Shown here one piece after another: positions 1 through 6,219 of a stretch of 9,577 nt of DNA. Positions within the stretch are counted from its first letter, which is position 1, and every line of letters starts with the position of its first letter. This DNA is from AC-32 sp036522595. Its GTDB lineage: Bacteria; Actinomycetota; Thermoleophilia; Gaiellales; Gaiellaceae. The translations under genes and the position numbers were made by a program. The DNA lies in contig DATDFL010000095.1 in the NCBI GenBank assembly GCA_036522595.1, forward strand, positions 1-9,577. The letters are read 5' to 3'. A model generated the notes under the pieces. The model saw only the letters and a program-made list of their open reading frames with translations, was not told where the DNA came from and searched no databases.

Positions 1-141
1 GGTTCCGCCGGTTCCGGCCCGACGGCCAGGCCGGTCCCGCTGCGCGATCCTTCGCCGAACGGAGGATTGTCGGAGCAAGAGCGATCCAAAGAGATTCTCG
101 GCGGCGAGACGAAGAACCCCTTCTTGGCCCGGCGTGAGTAG
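1..141 (+). CDS. C-terminal end of an unrecognised protein (partial, 5' end outside window)
   Basis: An open frame runs in from the left edge and ends at a TAG (139-141), giving the last 46 residues of a protein. The tail is rich in Gly, Pro, Ser and charged residues, has no membrane helix, and ends in the polar stretch KNPFLARRE. I do not recognise a family. The frame is preferred over the other two because its stop overlaps the next start by one base (TAGTG), the close packing seen throughout this train, and because the alternatives are very Arg-rich. Its third-position GC looks somewhat lower than in the downstream genes, as is common in disordered tails. From its position it could be the cytoplasmic tail of a chain-length regulator or a kinase of a polysaccharide locus, but that is only a guess from context. 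Confidence 0.55.
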   Translation, partial: GSAGSGPTARPVPLRDPSPNGGLSEQERSKEILGGETKNPFLARRE

Positions 142-287
142 TGACCCGTTGGGGCCTTCTCCTTCTGCTGGCGTTCGTCGTCCTCGGACTTAGAAGCTCC
201 GTCGACACCAGTCGCGCGCTCCGCTACGGCGTGTGGCTCGTCGTGGGCGTCCTGGTCTTCGTGAGCTTCAGGAACCACGCACTGTGA
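141..287 (+). CDS. small two-helix membrane protein, 48 aa, unknown function
   Basis: A GTG start at 141 shares its G with the upstream TAG stop, and the TGA at 285-287 overlaps the GTG start of the next gene (GTGA, 284-287). The 48-residue product has two hydrophobic segments, roughly residues 4-17 (WGLLLLLAFVVLGL) and 29-43 (YGVWLVVGVLVFVSF). A short polar turn containing RSSVDTSR separates them, and the C-terminus is short and basic (RNHAL). This predicts a helical hairpin in the membrane. No family is recognised. Being locked between two genes by overlapping start and stop codons, in frame with both junctions, argues for a real gene. No good Shine-Dalgarno sequence precedes the start, so translation probably depends on coupling to the upstream gene. 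It could be a small partner of the Wzy-like protein encoded next; this is inference. Confidence 0.6.
   Translation: MTRWGLLLLLAFVVLGLRSSVDTSRALRYGVWLVVGVLVFVSFRNHAL
270..274 (+). promoter_or_regulatory. probable ribosome binding site supporting the GTG start at 284
   Basis: AGGAA lies 9 nt before the GTG at 284, inside the end of the small membrane protein gene. It supports this start over the GTG at 233 (17 codons upstream in the same frame), which would add an Arg-rich stretch and overlap the small gene by about 55 bases. Confidence 0.4.
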
Positions 288-1798
288 CGACGACCGTGAT
301 GGAACCGCGCCAGGCCGGAGGGCCGCCCACAGCGTCCCGGGACGCGATGCCGTTCGTCGTCCTCGGCGGGCTCGTTGTCCTGCTGACGGCCGTCCAGCTC
401 GCGCGTGGTGGGAGCTCGCCGTTCGTGTGGGTGCTGGCTCTGATCCTGCTGCCCTTCTTGTTCGCCCAGCGGCCGGAATGGGGACCGATCGTGCTGCTTA
501 TCTGCGGCCTCGCGATCGAGCAGTTCGGCTACGCGGTGGGGCCGAGATCGGGCGCGATCACGTCGAAGATCCCGCTGTTCCACGGGATCGGAAGCTTCCA
601 CGTCAACGCGGCCGATCTGATGCTGCTCATGGTGCTGGCGACCGCGCTGGCGAAGCGCAGCAGCGGCCTGGCGCGGAACCGGCCCAGGACGCCCCTGGCC
701 AAGAGCATCTACGTCCTCTTCGGCTTCGTGGTCTTCGGTGTGCTCGTCGGAAAGCTGCACCACGGCGAGCTGCGCTTCGCCTTCACCGAGACGCGGCCGT
801 TCGTCTACCTCCTCGCGACCTTCGTGCTCGCCTACATGCTCCTGACGACGCGCGAGGCGATCCGGACGCTGCTTTGGGCGCTCGTCTTCACTGAGACCTT
901 CAAGGCGATCCAGGGCCTCCTGCTCTTCAGCGAGGTGCGCCACTACGCGATCCGGCCCGACGCGGTGCTCGGGCACGAGGAGGGCGTCTTCTTCGGCCTC
1001 TTCGTCCTGCTGACGCTCTCGCTCTGGCTGTTCGACCTGCCCATGGGCCGCCTGCGCAAGACGGCCACGTGGCTCGCGCCGCTCGTGCTGGCCGGCGACC
1101 TCGCCAACACGCGGCGGGCCGCCTGGCTCGTCCTCGGCGGCGGGCTGATCACGCTCCTCATCGTGACGTACGGCGTCCTGCCCGAGCGGCGCCGCTTCGT
1201 CGGCCGCATCGGCGCGGTCCTCGCGGTCGGCCTGATGCTCTACCTGCCGCTCTACTGGAACAAGAGCGGCGGCCTCGCGCAGCCGGCTCGGGCGATCCAC
1301 TCCGCGGTCAACCCGTCAAGGCGAGACGCATCGTCCGACCTGTACCGGATCCAGGAGGACGAGAACCTGCAGCTCAACATCCGCGAGGGCAAACCGCTCG
1401 GGCGCGGGTTCGGCGTCCCGATCAACTACGCCCTGCCGATCGAGGACATCAGCGACATCGACCCGCTGATCAAGTACATCCCGCACAACGGGATCCTCTA
1501 CATCCAGATGCGCATGGGCATCCTGGGCGCGATCGCCTTCTGGAGCTTCATCGGGTTCGCCATCATCGGGGCGTGCCGGCTGGCGCGGTCGCACGACCGC
1601 GAGCTCGCGATGATCGGAGCGCTCACCGCCGCGCTGATGGTCGCCTACACCTTCGAGGGCGCGACCGACCAGGGGTTCTTCTACTACCGCGTCGCCTTCG
1701 TCGTCGGGACGATGCTCGGCGTCTGCGAAGCCGCTCGCCGGCTCGCCCGGGAGGGGCCTACCCGTACGGATGGTGTGGAGGCGGAATCGCGCCGCTAA
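284..1798 (+). CDS. O-antigen ligase / Wzy-type polysaccharide polymerase, integral membrane
   Basis: The product is a 504-residue polytopic membrane protein with about 10-12 hydrophobic helices. It resembles the Wzy_C/O-antigen ligase family, which polymerises lipid-linked repeat units outside the membrane or transfers finished glycan to an acceptor. Supporting features are the family-like NTRRAAWL segment (residues 275-282) at the start of a helix, and a large extracytoplasmic loop (about 325-408). That loop holds GKPLGRGFG (369-377) and ends in PHNGILYIQMRMG (400-412), matching the conserved His-Asn before the next helix. The start chosen is GTG 284, which gives a 4-nt overlap with the preceding small gene and an upstream AGGAA; ATG 299 is an alternative. 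Polymerase and ligase cannot be told apart from sequence alone. The flippase two genes downstream makes a polymerase role slightly more likely. The C-terminus is a short polar tail. Confidence 0.82.
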   Translation: MTTTVMEPRQAGGPPTASRDAMPFVVLGGLVVLLTAVQLARGGSSPFVWVLALILLPFLFAQRPEWGPIVLLICGLAIEQFGYAVGPRSGAITSKIPLFHGIGSFHVNAADLMLLMVLATALAKRSSGLARNRPRTPLAKSIYVLFGFVVFGVLVGKLHHGELRFAFTETRPFVYLLATFVLAYMLLTTREAIRTLLWALVFTETFKAIQGLLLFSEVRHYAIRPDAVLGHEEGVFFGLFVLLTLSLWLFDLPMGRLRKTATWLAPLVLAGDLANTRRAAWLVLGGGLITLLIVTYGVLPERRRFVGRIGAVLAVGLMLYLPLYWNKSGGLAQPARAIHSAVNPSRRDASSDLYRIQEDENLQLNIREGKPLGRGFGVPINYALPIEDISDIDPLIKYIPHNGILYIQMRMGILGAIAFWSFIGFAIIGACRLARSHDRELAMIGALTAALMVAYTFEGATDQGFFYYRVAFVVGTMLGVCEAARRLAREGPTRTDGVEAESRR

Positions 1799-1809
1799 GG
1801 TCGAATCGT

Positions 1810-1815
1810 GGAGGG
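1810..1815 (+). promoter_or_regulatory. probable ribosome binding site for the acyltransferase gene
   Basis: GGAGGG lies 12 nt before the ATG at 1828, in the only gap of appreciable size in the window (29 nt, 1799-1827). The spacing is somewhat long, and a second weaker AGG at 1821-1823 sits 4 nt from the ATG. Unlike its neighbours, this gene may be initiated independently. I see no convincing promoter or hairpin in the gap. Confidence 0.5.
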
Positions 1816-1827
1816 TGCTGAGGCCTC

Positions 1828-2448
1828 ATGAGCGTCGCCGTGGACGACGTTAGAGAGCTCGTCTTCGAGCCGGCGGAGGGAACCGGACGGCTGAAGCTGT
1901 TCGTCGTTCGTGTGCTCAACTTCTTGACGAACCATGCCGTCGCCCACGTGCCGAGCTGGCGCCTCCGCCATGCGTGGTACCGGCTGCTCGGCGTCCGGCT
2001 GGCGCCCGGCTCCGGCATCCACATGGGCTGCTACGTCTGGTTCTACGGGCCCGGGCAGCTGCGCCGCGACGGCCTCGTCATCGGCGCCAACTCCAGGGTC
2101 AACCGTGGCTGCACCCTCGACACTCGCGGCGGGCTGCGGATCGGCGACAACGTCAGCATCTCGCCCGAGGCGATGATCCTGACGGCGTACCACCCGCCGG
2201 AGGATCCGGAGTTCCGCGTCGCCACCAAGCCCGTGGTGATCGACGACTACGCGTTCGTGGGAGCACGCGCCACGGTTCTCGCCGGCGTGACGATCGGTCG
2301 AGGCGCTGTGGTGGCTGCAGGCGCAGTCGTGACACGCGACGTGCCGCCGCTAGCGATCGTCGGAGGGGTCCCCGCGAAGCAGGTCGGGACGCGTCCGGCC
2401 GCAGCCGTCGGGTACGTCATCGACGAGCCACTACGCCTCTTTGAGTAG
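1828..2448 (+). CDS. hexapeptide-repeat (left-handed beta-helix) O-acyltransferase
   Basis: The 206-residue protein belongs to the LbH acyltransferase superfamily (CysE/NodL/WcaF-like sugar O-acetyltransferases), which move an acetyl group from acetyl-CoA to a sugar hydroxyl in the cytoplasm. An N-terminal helical part (about 1-55) is followed by hexapeptide coils: VIGANSRVNRGCTLDT (84-99), LRIGDNVSISPEA (103-115), then after a loop VVIDDYAFVGARATVLAGVTIGR (136-158) and GAVVAAGAVVTRDVPP (159-174). It closes with the usual IVGGVPAKQVG (177-187). The loop carries AYHPPEDPEFR (120-130), whose His122 fits the catalytic histidine of NodL/maltose acetyltransferase relatives. There is no signal peptide. 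In this locus it probably O-acetylates the repeat unit or a precursor; the acceptor sugar is unknown. It ends 8 nt inside the start of the flippase gene. Confidence 0.85.
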   Translation: MSVAVDDVRELVFEPAEGTGRLKLFVVRVLNFLTNHAVAHVPSWRLRHAWYRLLGVRLAPGSGIHMGCYVWFYGPGQLRRDGLVIGANSRVNRGCTLDTRGGLRIGDNVSISPEAMILTAYHPPEDPEFRVATKPVVIDDYAFVGARATVLAGVTIGRGAVVAAGAVVTRDVPPLAIVGGVPAKQVGTRPAAAVGYVIDEPLRLFE

Positions 2449-3964
2449 CGCCGTCCCCGAAACCCGCCCCGTCGGCCGCAACGTCACCGTGATGGCGTTC
2501 GGCCAGCTGATCACGTGGACGATGACGCTCCTCTGGACGCTGGTCGTCCCGCGCAGCCTCGGCCCGAACGGGCTCGGCACGATCATGGCCGCCTGGTCGA
2601 TCACCGGGATCTTCGGCGTCGTGCTCGGGCTCGGCACCCGGAACTACCTCGTGCGCGAGAGCGTCGTCGAGCCGGAGGCAGCGTCGGGGCTCGTCGGCAC
2701 CGCGCTCGTCATGCGGGTCCTGCTCTCGCCGGTGATCATCGGCGCCGCGTTCGTCTACGGCCAGATCGTCGGCTGGGGCCACGACGCCAAGACCGTGCTC
2801 TACCTCGCCGCCGCGGCGACGATCTTCGTTCAGATCGCCGAGCCGCTGCAGGCCGCCTTCCAGTCGCTCGAGGAGATGCAGTACCTGGCCTACTCCGACG
2901 TCATCAGCAAGTCGGGCCAGGGCCTCGTTGGCATCGTCGTCGTTCTGCTCGGCACCGGAATCATCGGCGTGACTGCCTGCTGGGCGGTCATGACGGGGCT
3001 CGTGGTGCTGCTCGACCTCTGGTGGCTTCGCGGCCGGTTGCGGATCGACCCGCGGACGAACGTGCAACGGATGCTGACGATGGCCCGCGCGAGCCTGCCC
3101 TACTGGGCGTTCGGGCTCTTCTTCATGGTCTACCTCTGGATCGACTTCGTGATGCTCTCGCTCCTGACGAGCAACAAGGTCGTCGGCTGGTACGCCGTCC
3201 CGACCAGGCTCTTCCAGACGCTGATGTTCGTGCCCGTGGTGATCGCGACCGCGTGGCTACCGCGGTTCGTGCGGGCCTTCGAGGAGAGCCCGGAGCAGCT
3301 GGGCCGCGAGGCCCGGTCGCCGACCGAGCTCGTGCTCCTGCTCAGCCTGCCGATCGCCTCGCTGACGGTGCTCGCGTCGCACCCGCTGATCCACCTGCTC
3401 TACGGCCACCAGTACGCCCACTCGGTGCCGGTCATGGTCGGCCTCGGGCTGTGCATCCCGGCCATGTACCTGAACATCATGCTGGCGCAGATCCTCATCG
3501 CCATGAACCGTCAGGCGGTCTGGACGTGGGTCATGGCGGGGACCGTCGTGATCAACCCGCTCTTCAATCTGGCGCTGATCCCGTGGACCCAGCACCGCTA
3601 CGGCAACGGCGCCATCGGCGCGTCCGTCAGCCTGCTGCTCACGGAGGTCGTCTGCATCGGCGCCGGCTACGTCCTCATCGGACGCCTCGTCTTCGACCTG
3701 GAAACCGCCCGGCGCACGGTGCTCGGGCTCGGCATCGCGGGCGCAATGTGGGTCGTCGGCTACTGGGTCGACGCCATGGGGCCCGCGATTCCGGGCCTGG
3801 TCGCGGCAGCGCTCACGTACGTGCTGCTTGCCCGGGTCCTGCGGCTCTTCACGCCCGAGGAGGTCGCGCTCATGCGCGTCGGGCTTGCGAAGGTGCGGAA
3901 CAAGGTTCCCGGCCTCAGGCGGACCGTCGCCGAGGCCGCGCTCGAAGCGCCGCCTACTTCTTAG
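2441..3964 (+). CDS. Wzx-type polysaccharide repeat-unit flippase (MOP superfamily)
   Basis: This 507-residue protein has about 12-14 hydrophobic helices spread over its length and belongs to the MOP exporter superfamily (RfbX/Wzx/polysaccharide biosynthesis protein). It would flip undecaprenyl-linked oligosaccharide across the inner membrane. Family-typical stretches are PRSLGPNGLGTIMAAW (37-52), GLGTRNYLVRE (63-73), NPLFNLALIPW (372-382) and AIGASVSLLLTE (391-402). The last two correspond to the conserved mid-protein Asn-rich helix and the following Gly/Ala-rich helix. The C-terminal tail (about 470-507) is cytoplasmic and basic. The start is TTG 2441, overlapping the acyltransferase stop by 8 nt; the short polar N-terminus up to GRNV is usual for the family. 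In-frame GTG 2489 or ATG 2492 would cut close to the first helix. No strong ribosome binding site is visible, so coupling is likely. The end overlaps the convergent GH5-like gene by 11 bp. Confidence 0.88.
   Translation: MSSAVPETRPVGRNVTVMAFGQLITWTMTLLWTLVVPRSLGPNGLGTIMAAWSITGIFGVVLGLGTRNYLVRESVVEPEAASGLVGTALVMRVLLSPVIIGAAFVYGQIVGWGHDAKTVLYLAAAATIFVQIAEPLQAAFQSLEEMQYLAYSDVISKSGQGLVGIVVVLLGTGIIGVTACWAVMTGLVVLLDLWWLRGRLRIDPRTNVQRMLTMARASLPYWAFGLFFMVYLWIDFVMLSLLTSNKVVGWYAVPTRLFQTLMFVPVVIATAWLPRFVRAFEESPEQLGREARSPTELVLLLSLPIASLTVLASHPLIHLLYGHQYAHSVPVMVGLGLCIPAMYLNIMLAQILIAMNRQAVWTWVMAGTVVINPLFNLALIPWTQHRYGNGAIGASVSLLLTEVVCIGAGYVLIGRLVFDLETARRTVLGLGIAGAMWVVGYWVDAMGPAIPGLVAAALTYVLLARVLRLFTPEEVALMRVGLAKVRNKVPGLRRTVAEAALEAPPTS
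3954..3964. other. tail-to-tail overlap of the two operons
   Basis: The last 11 bases of the plus-strand flippase gene (stop TAG 3962-3964) are also the last 11 of the minus-strand hydrolase gene (stop read from CTA 3954-3956). No GC-rich hairpin followed by a T-run was seen for either direction within about 100 bases, so transcripts from the two operons probably run into each other. Confidence 0.9.
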
Positions 3965-5042
3965 CCAGATAGTGCCGCCGCACGTAGCTCGCGTACGCGT
4001 TCGCGGGTGCGCCGGTCTTGTAGTTGGAGATCAGCGAGCTGCAGTTGCCCCAGGTGTCCCACGTCCAGGCTAGGTAGCCCGTCGTGTGGGCGTCGACCCA
4101 GTTCATGAACGTCTTGATGTTCGACGAGCCGCAGCTCGAGCCGTCGTAGGTCTCGCCGGTCTCGCCGAAGATCAGCGGCACCTTGCGGGCGACCGGGAGC
4201 AGCGTCTTGTCGAAGCAGGACGCCGACGCGCACGTGTTCTTGCCGTAGATGTGGGCCTCGGCCACCAGCTGGCGCCGCGGGTCGCGCGGCATGTGCGAGA
4301 GCCACTGCGAGAGGTCGTTCGCGTAGTTGATCCCGGGGATGGAGATCGGGCCGCGGTAGCCGGCCTTGCGCATCACGGTGACCGCCTGCTGCATGCCGGC
4401 GACGCGATAGCGGACGTTCTGGTTGAACGCGGCCTGGCAGCCGCCCTTGAGGAAGCAGTTCGCGTCGACGATCGTCTCGCCCCAGGGCGCGAGCACGACG
4501 CGGCGGTCCTTCTTGAACGTCCTCGCGAGGCTCTTCCAGAACGCAGGAGAGTGGTCGGTGTCCGGGCCGGCGGGCTGGTAGGTCGCCTTGGTAGTCCCGG
4601 GCGCGGCCCACATCAGCGAGAGCTCCGCGTACATGCCGTAGCGGTGGAGCAGGTTGACGTAGCGGACGATCGCGGCCCGGTAGCGGGCGCCGCCGTACGC
4701 GCGGTTGACGCCGTTGATGCCGAGCCAGCACTGCTCGTTGAGCGGGATCCGGACGGCGTTGATCTTCCAGGTCGCCATCGCCTTCACCGAGGCCGCGTCG
4801 CTCGGCCCGTCGAAGATGCCCCAGCCCTGGATGCATGCGTACTCGCTGCCCGAGCGGTTGACCCCGCGCCAGTGGACGGTGCGGCCTTTCGAGTCGACGA
4901 GGCGCTTGCCGGCGACGTGGATCCCGAGCAGCGTGCGGCTGCTCGCGCCCGGCGCCGAGCCGGCGAACGAGAGAAGGAGGAGCGCCCCGAGGGCGACCGT
5001 CAGCGTCCGAGCCGCAGTCATCGCCGCGCTTGAGGCTATCAA
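3954..5042 (-). CDS. secreted GH5-like (cellulase family) glycoside hydrolase with altered active site
   Basis: The 362-residue protein has an N-terminal signal sequence (hydrophobic core about 14-27, LTVALGALLLLSFAG, then Ala-rich cleavage sites near 30-34) and a GH5/clan GH-A TIM-barrel domain. Family landmarks are WRGVN (58-62), INAVRIPLNE (94-103, conserved Arg98), the acid/base Glu189 in APWGET, HIY (264-266), the nucleophile Glu294 in IFGETG, and a late Trp motif YLAWTWDTWG (323-332). Two positions normally invariant in GH5 differ: the strand-3 His is Met144 (ELSLMWAAPG) and the Asn of the NEP motif is Gly188. Eight cysteines remain after the signal peptide and suggest disulfides, fitting secretion. 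The start is TTG 5042, overlapping the GT2 stop as TTGA, with GGAG 8 nt upstream; ATG 5021 would give a shorter signal peptide. It probably trims or releases the locus polysaccharide. Substrate and activity are uncertain. Confidence 0.82.
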   Translation of the reverse strand: MIASSAAMTAARTLTVALGALLLLSFAGSAPGASSRTLLGIHVAGKRLVDSKGRTVHWRGVNRSGSEYACIQGWGIFDGPSDAASVKAMATWKINAVRIPLNEQCWLGINGVNRAYGGARYRAAIVRYVNLLHRYGMYAELSLMWAAPGTTKATYQPAGPDTDHSPAFWKSLARTFKKDRRVVLAPWGETIVDANCFLKGGCQAAFNQNVRYRVAGMQQAVTVMRKAGYRGPISIPGINYANDLSQWLSHMPRDPRRQLVAEAHIYGKNTCASASCFDKTLLPVARKVPLIFGETGETYDGSSCGSSNIKTFMNWVDAHTTGYLAWTWDTWGNCSSLISNYKTGAPANAYASYVRRHYLAKK

Positions 5043-6217
5043 CGGTCACGCTCCGTCCTGACCCACGAGTCCGGCCGGAACCGCGCCAGCCGCGGGATCG
5101 CGCCGAGCTTCTTGAGCACGAACAGCGGAGCCCGCGCGAGCGAGCGGTAGACGGCGGGCGGCGCCTTCGCGGCCCGGAAGCCGGTCAGGACGTAGAGCGG
5201 GATCGCAGCGAGCGCGACGGCCCACGGGACGATCGGCCACCAGGGCAGGAAGTCGACGGCGATGCCGATCCCGGTGAGCACGGTTCCCGTGGCCGCCAGC
5301 GCCGTGAGCAGGCCGAGCGGCGGCACGGCGAGGTCGAAGGCGACCTCGAGCAGCTTCGCGTCGCGCCGCCGGATCGCGGCCGCCAGCACCCGCCCTAGCC
5401 GCGTGCGCGCCACGTGCAGCTTGCCGCCCTCCCAGCGGAGCTGCTGATGCGTCGCAGCCTCGTCCGAGGGCGCGGACGGGCTCTGCACGACCGCTCCGCC
5501 GACGAACCGCGGCTCGACCCCGGCGACGAGCAGGTTGATCGAGTACTCGAGGTCTTCAGTCGCCGAGAACGCCTCCCACGGGTGCGCGCGGAGGAGGTCG
5601 GTCGAGAAGAGCATCCCGTTTCCCTGCAGGTTGCACGGGAGCCCGAGCACCGCCCGTCCTGCAGGCCTCACCCGGTTCACCAGCAGGAAGGCCCCGGCCC
5701 GGAACGCCGCCCCCGGAGACCCCTCGTCGAACAGCAGCGACTCGCCCTGGGCCGCTGGAGCTCCCTCCTCGAGCGGCCGGACGAGCGCCTGCAAAAACGC
5801 TGGATCGGCCACCGAGTCCGCGTCCACGACGGCGATCGCGTCCGGCGGCCATTCGCGGGCGAGCAGCCGGTCGATCGCCCAGCGCAGCGCGTGGCCCTTG
5901 CCTCGCGCACCGGGCTCGTTGCGGACGAGCACCGAGGCGCCGGCCTTGCGCGCCACCTCCGCGGTGTCGTCGGTGCAGTTGTCCGCGATCACGACGACCT
6001 CGAAGAGCTCGCGCGGATAGGCCTGGGCGTTCAGCGACTCGACACAGCGGCGAATCAGCGCCTCCTCGTCATGCGCCGGCACGAGCACCGTTACGCGTTT
6101 CGTCGGTGCGCCGGCCGCGCGGGGTGGCCGGTAGCGGAACGCTGCCGATGCGAGCAGGAGCTGGTAGAGGCCGAAGCTCGCGAAGACGGACCCCAGCACC
6201 GCGGCGAAGATGCCCAC
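5039..6217 (-). CDS. membrane GT2 glycosyltransferase (BcsA/EpsO-like, processive-type motifs)
   Basis: The 392-residue protein has one N-terminal membrane helix (about 3-24), a GT-A family 2 catalytic domain, and two or three C-terminal helices (about 296-321, 326-347, perhaps 359-374). Catalytic-domain motifs in order are VPAHDEE (46-52), ADNCTDDT (78-85), DADS as the metal-binding DxD (132-135), GNGMLF (199-204), TED with the general-base Asp222 (220-222) and QQLRW as QxxRW (258-262). The tail FRPDSWVRTER (380-390) is typical of this subgroup. It transfers a sugar from a nucleotide donor to a lipid-linked or growing glycan at the inner membrane face. QxxRW occurs in processive synthases such as BcsA, but the short helix set and lack of a PilZ domain are closer to EpsO-like exopolysaccharide transferases. 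The start is GTG 6217, 2 nt after the PHP gene stop. Donor and acceptor are unknown. Confidence 0.85.
   Translation of the reverse strand: MGIFAAVLGSVFASFGLYQLLLASAAFRYRPPRAAGAPTKRVTVLVPAHDEEALIRRCVESLNAQAYPRELFEVVVIADNCTDDTAEVARKAGASVLVRNEPGARGKGHALRWAIDRLLAREWPPDAIAVVDADSVADPAFLQALVRPLEEGAPAAQGESLLFDEGSPGAAFRAGAFLLVNRVRPAGRAVLGLPCNLQGNGMLFSTDLLRAHPWEAFSATEDLEYSINLLVAGVEPRFVGGAVVQSPSAPSDEAATHQQLRWEGGKLHVARTRLGRVLAAAIRRRDAKLLEVAFDLAVPPLGLLTALAATGTVLTGIGIAVDFLPWWPIVPWAVALAAIPLYVLTGFRAAKAPPAVYRSLARAPLFVLKKLGAIPRLARFRPDSWVRTERDR
5051..5054 (-). promoter_or_regulatory. probable ribosome binding site deciding the TTG start of the hydrolase gene
   Basis: On the minus strand GGAG lies 8 nt before the TTG at 5042, within the last codons of the GT2 gene. 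No comparable motif precedes the in-frame ATG at 5021, so TTG 5042 is preferred even though it lengthens the signal peptide by seven residues. Confidence 0.45.
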
Positions 6218-6219
6218 GC

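Noticed and set aside
233..283. Upstream GTG start at 233 for the Wzy-like gene
   Set aside because: The extra 17 residues are Arg-rich and come from the overlapping small membrane protein gene; GTG 284 has a GTGA overlap and a better-placed AGGAA.
224..1300. Long minus-strand open frame (about 358 codons) opposite the Wzy-like gene
   Set aside because: It is highly charged (Arg, Glu, Asp, Gln, His) with low-complexity texture, the usual antisense shadow of a hydrophobic GC-rich membrane protein gene.
3965..4030. Possible hairpin among the GTACGCG/TTCGCG repeats after the flippase stop
   Set aside because: The complementarity is short and imperfect, there is no T-run, and the stretch is coding for the conserved C-terminus of the hydrolase.
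4086..5033. Long plus-strand open frame (about 315 codons) opposite the GH5-like gene
   Set aside because: The translation is dominated by Arg, Ala, Val, Asp, Glu and His with no family pattern, as expected for the antisense of a GC-rich gene. The minus-strand frame here has a signal peptide and GH5 motifs.
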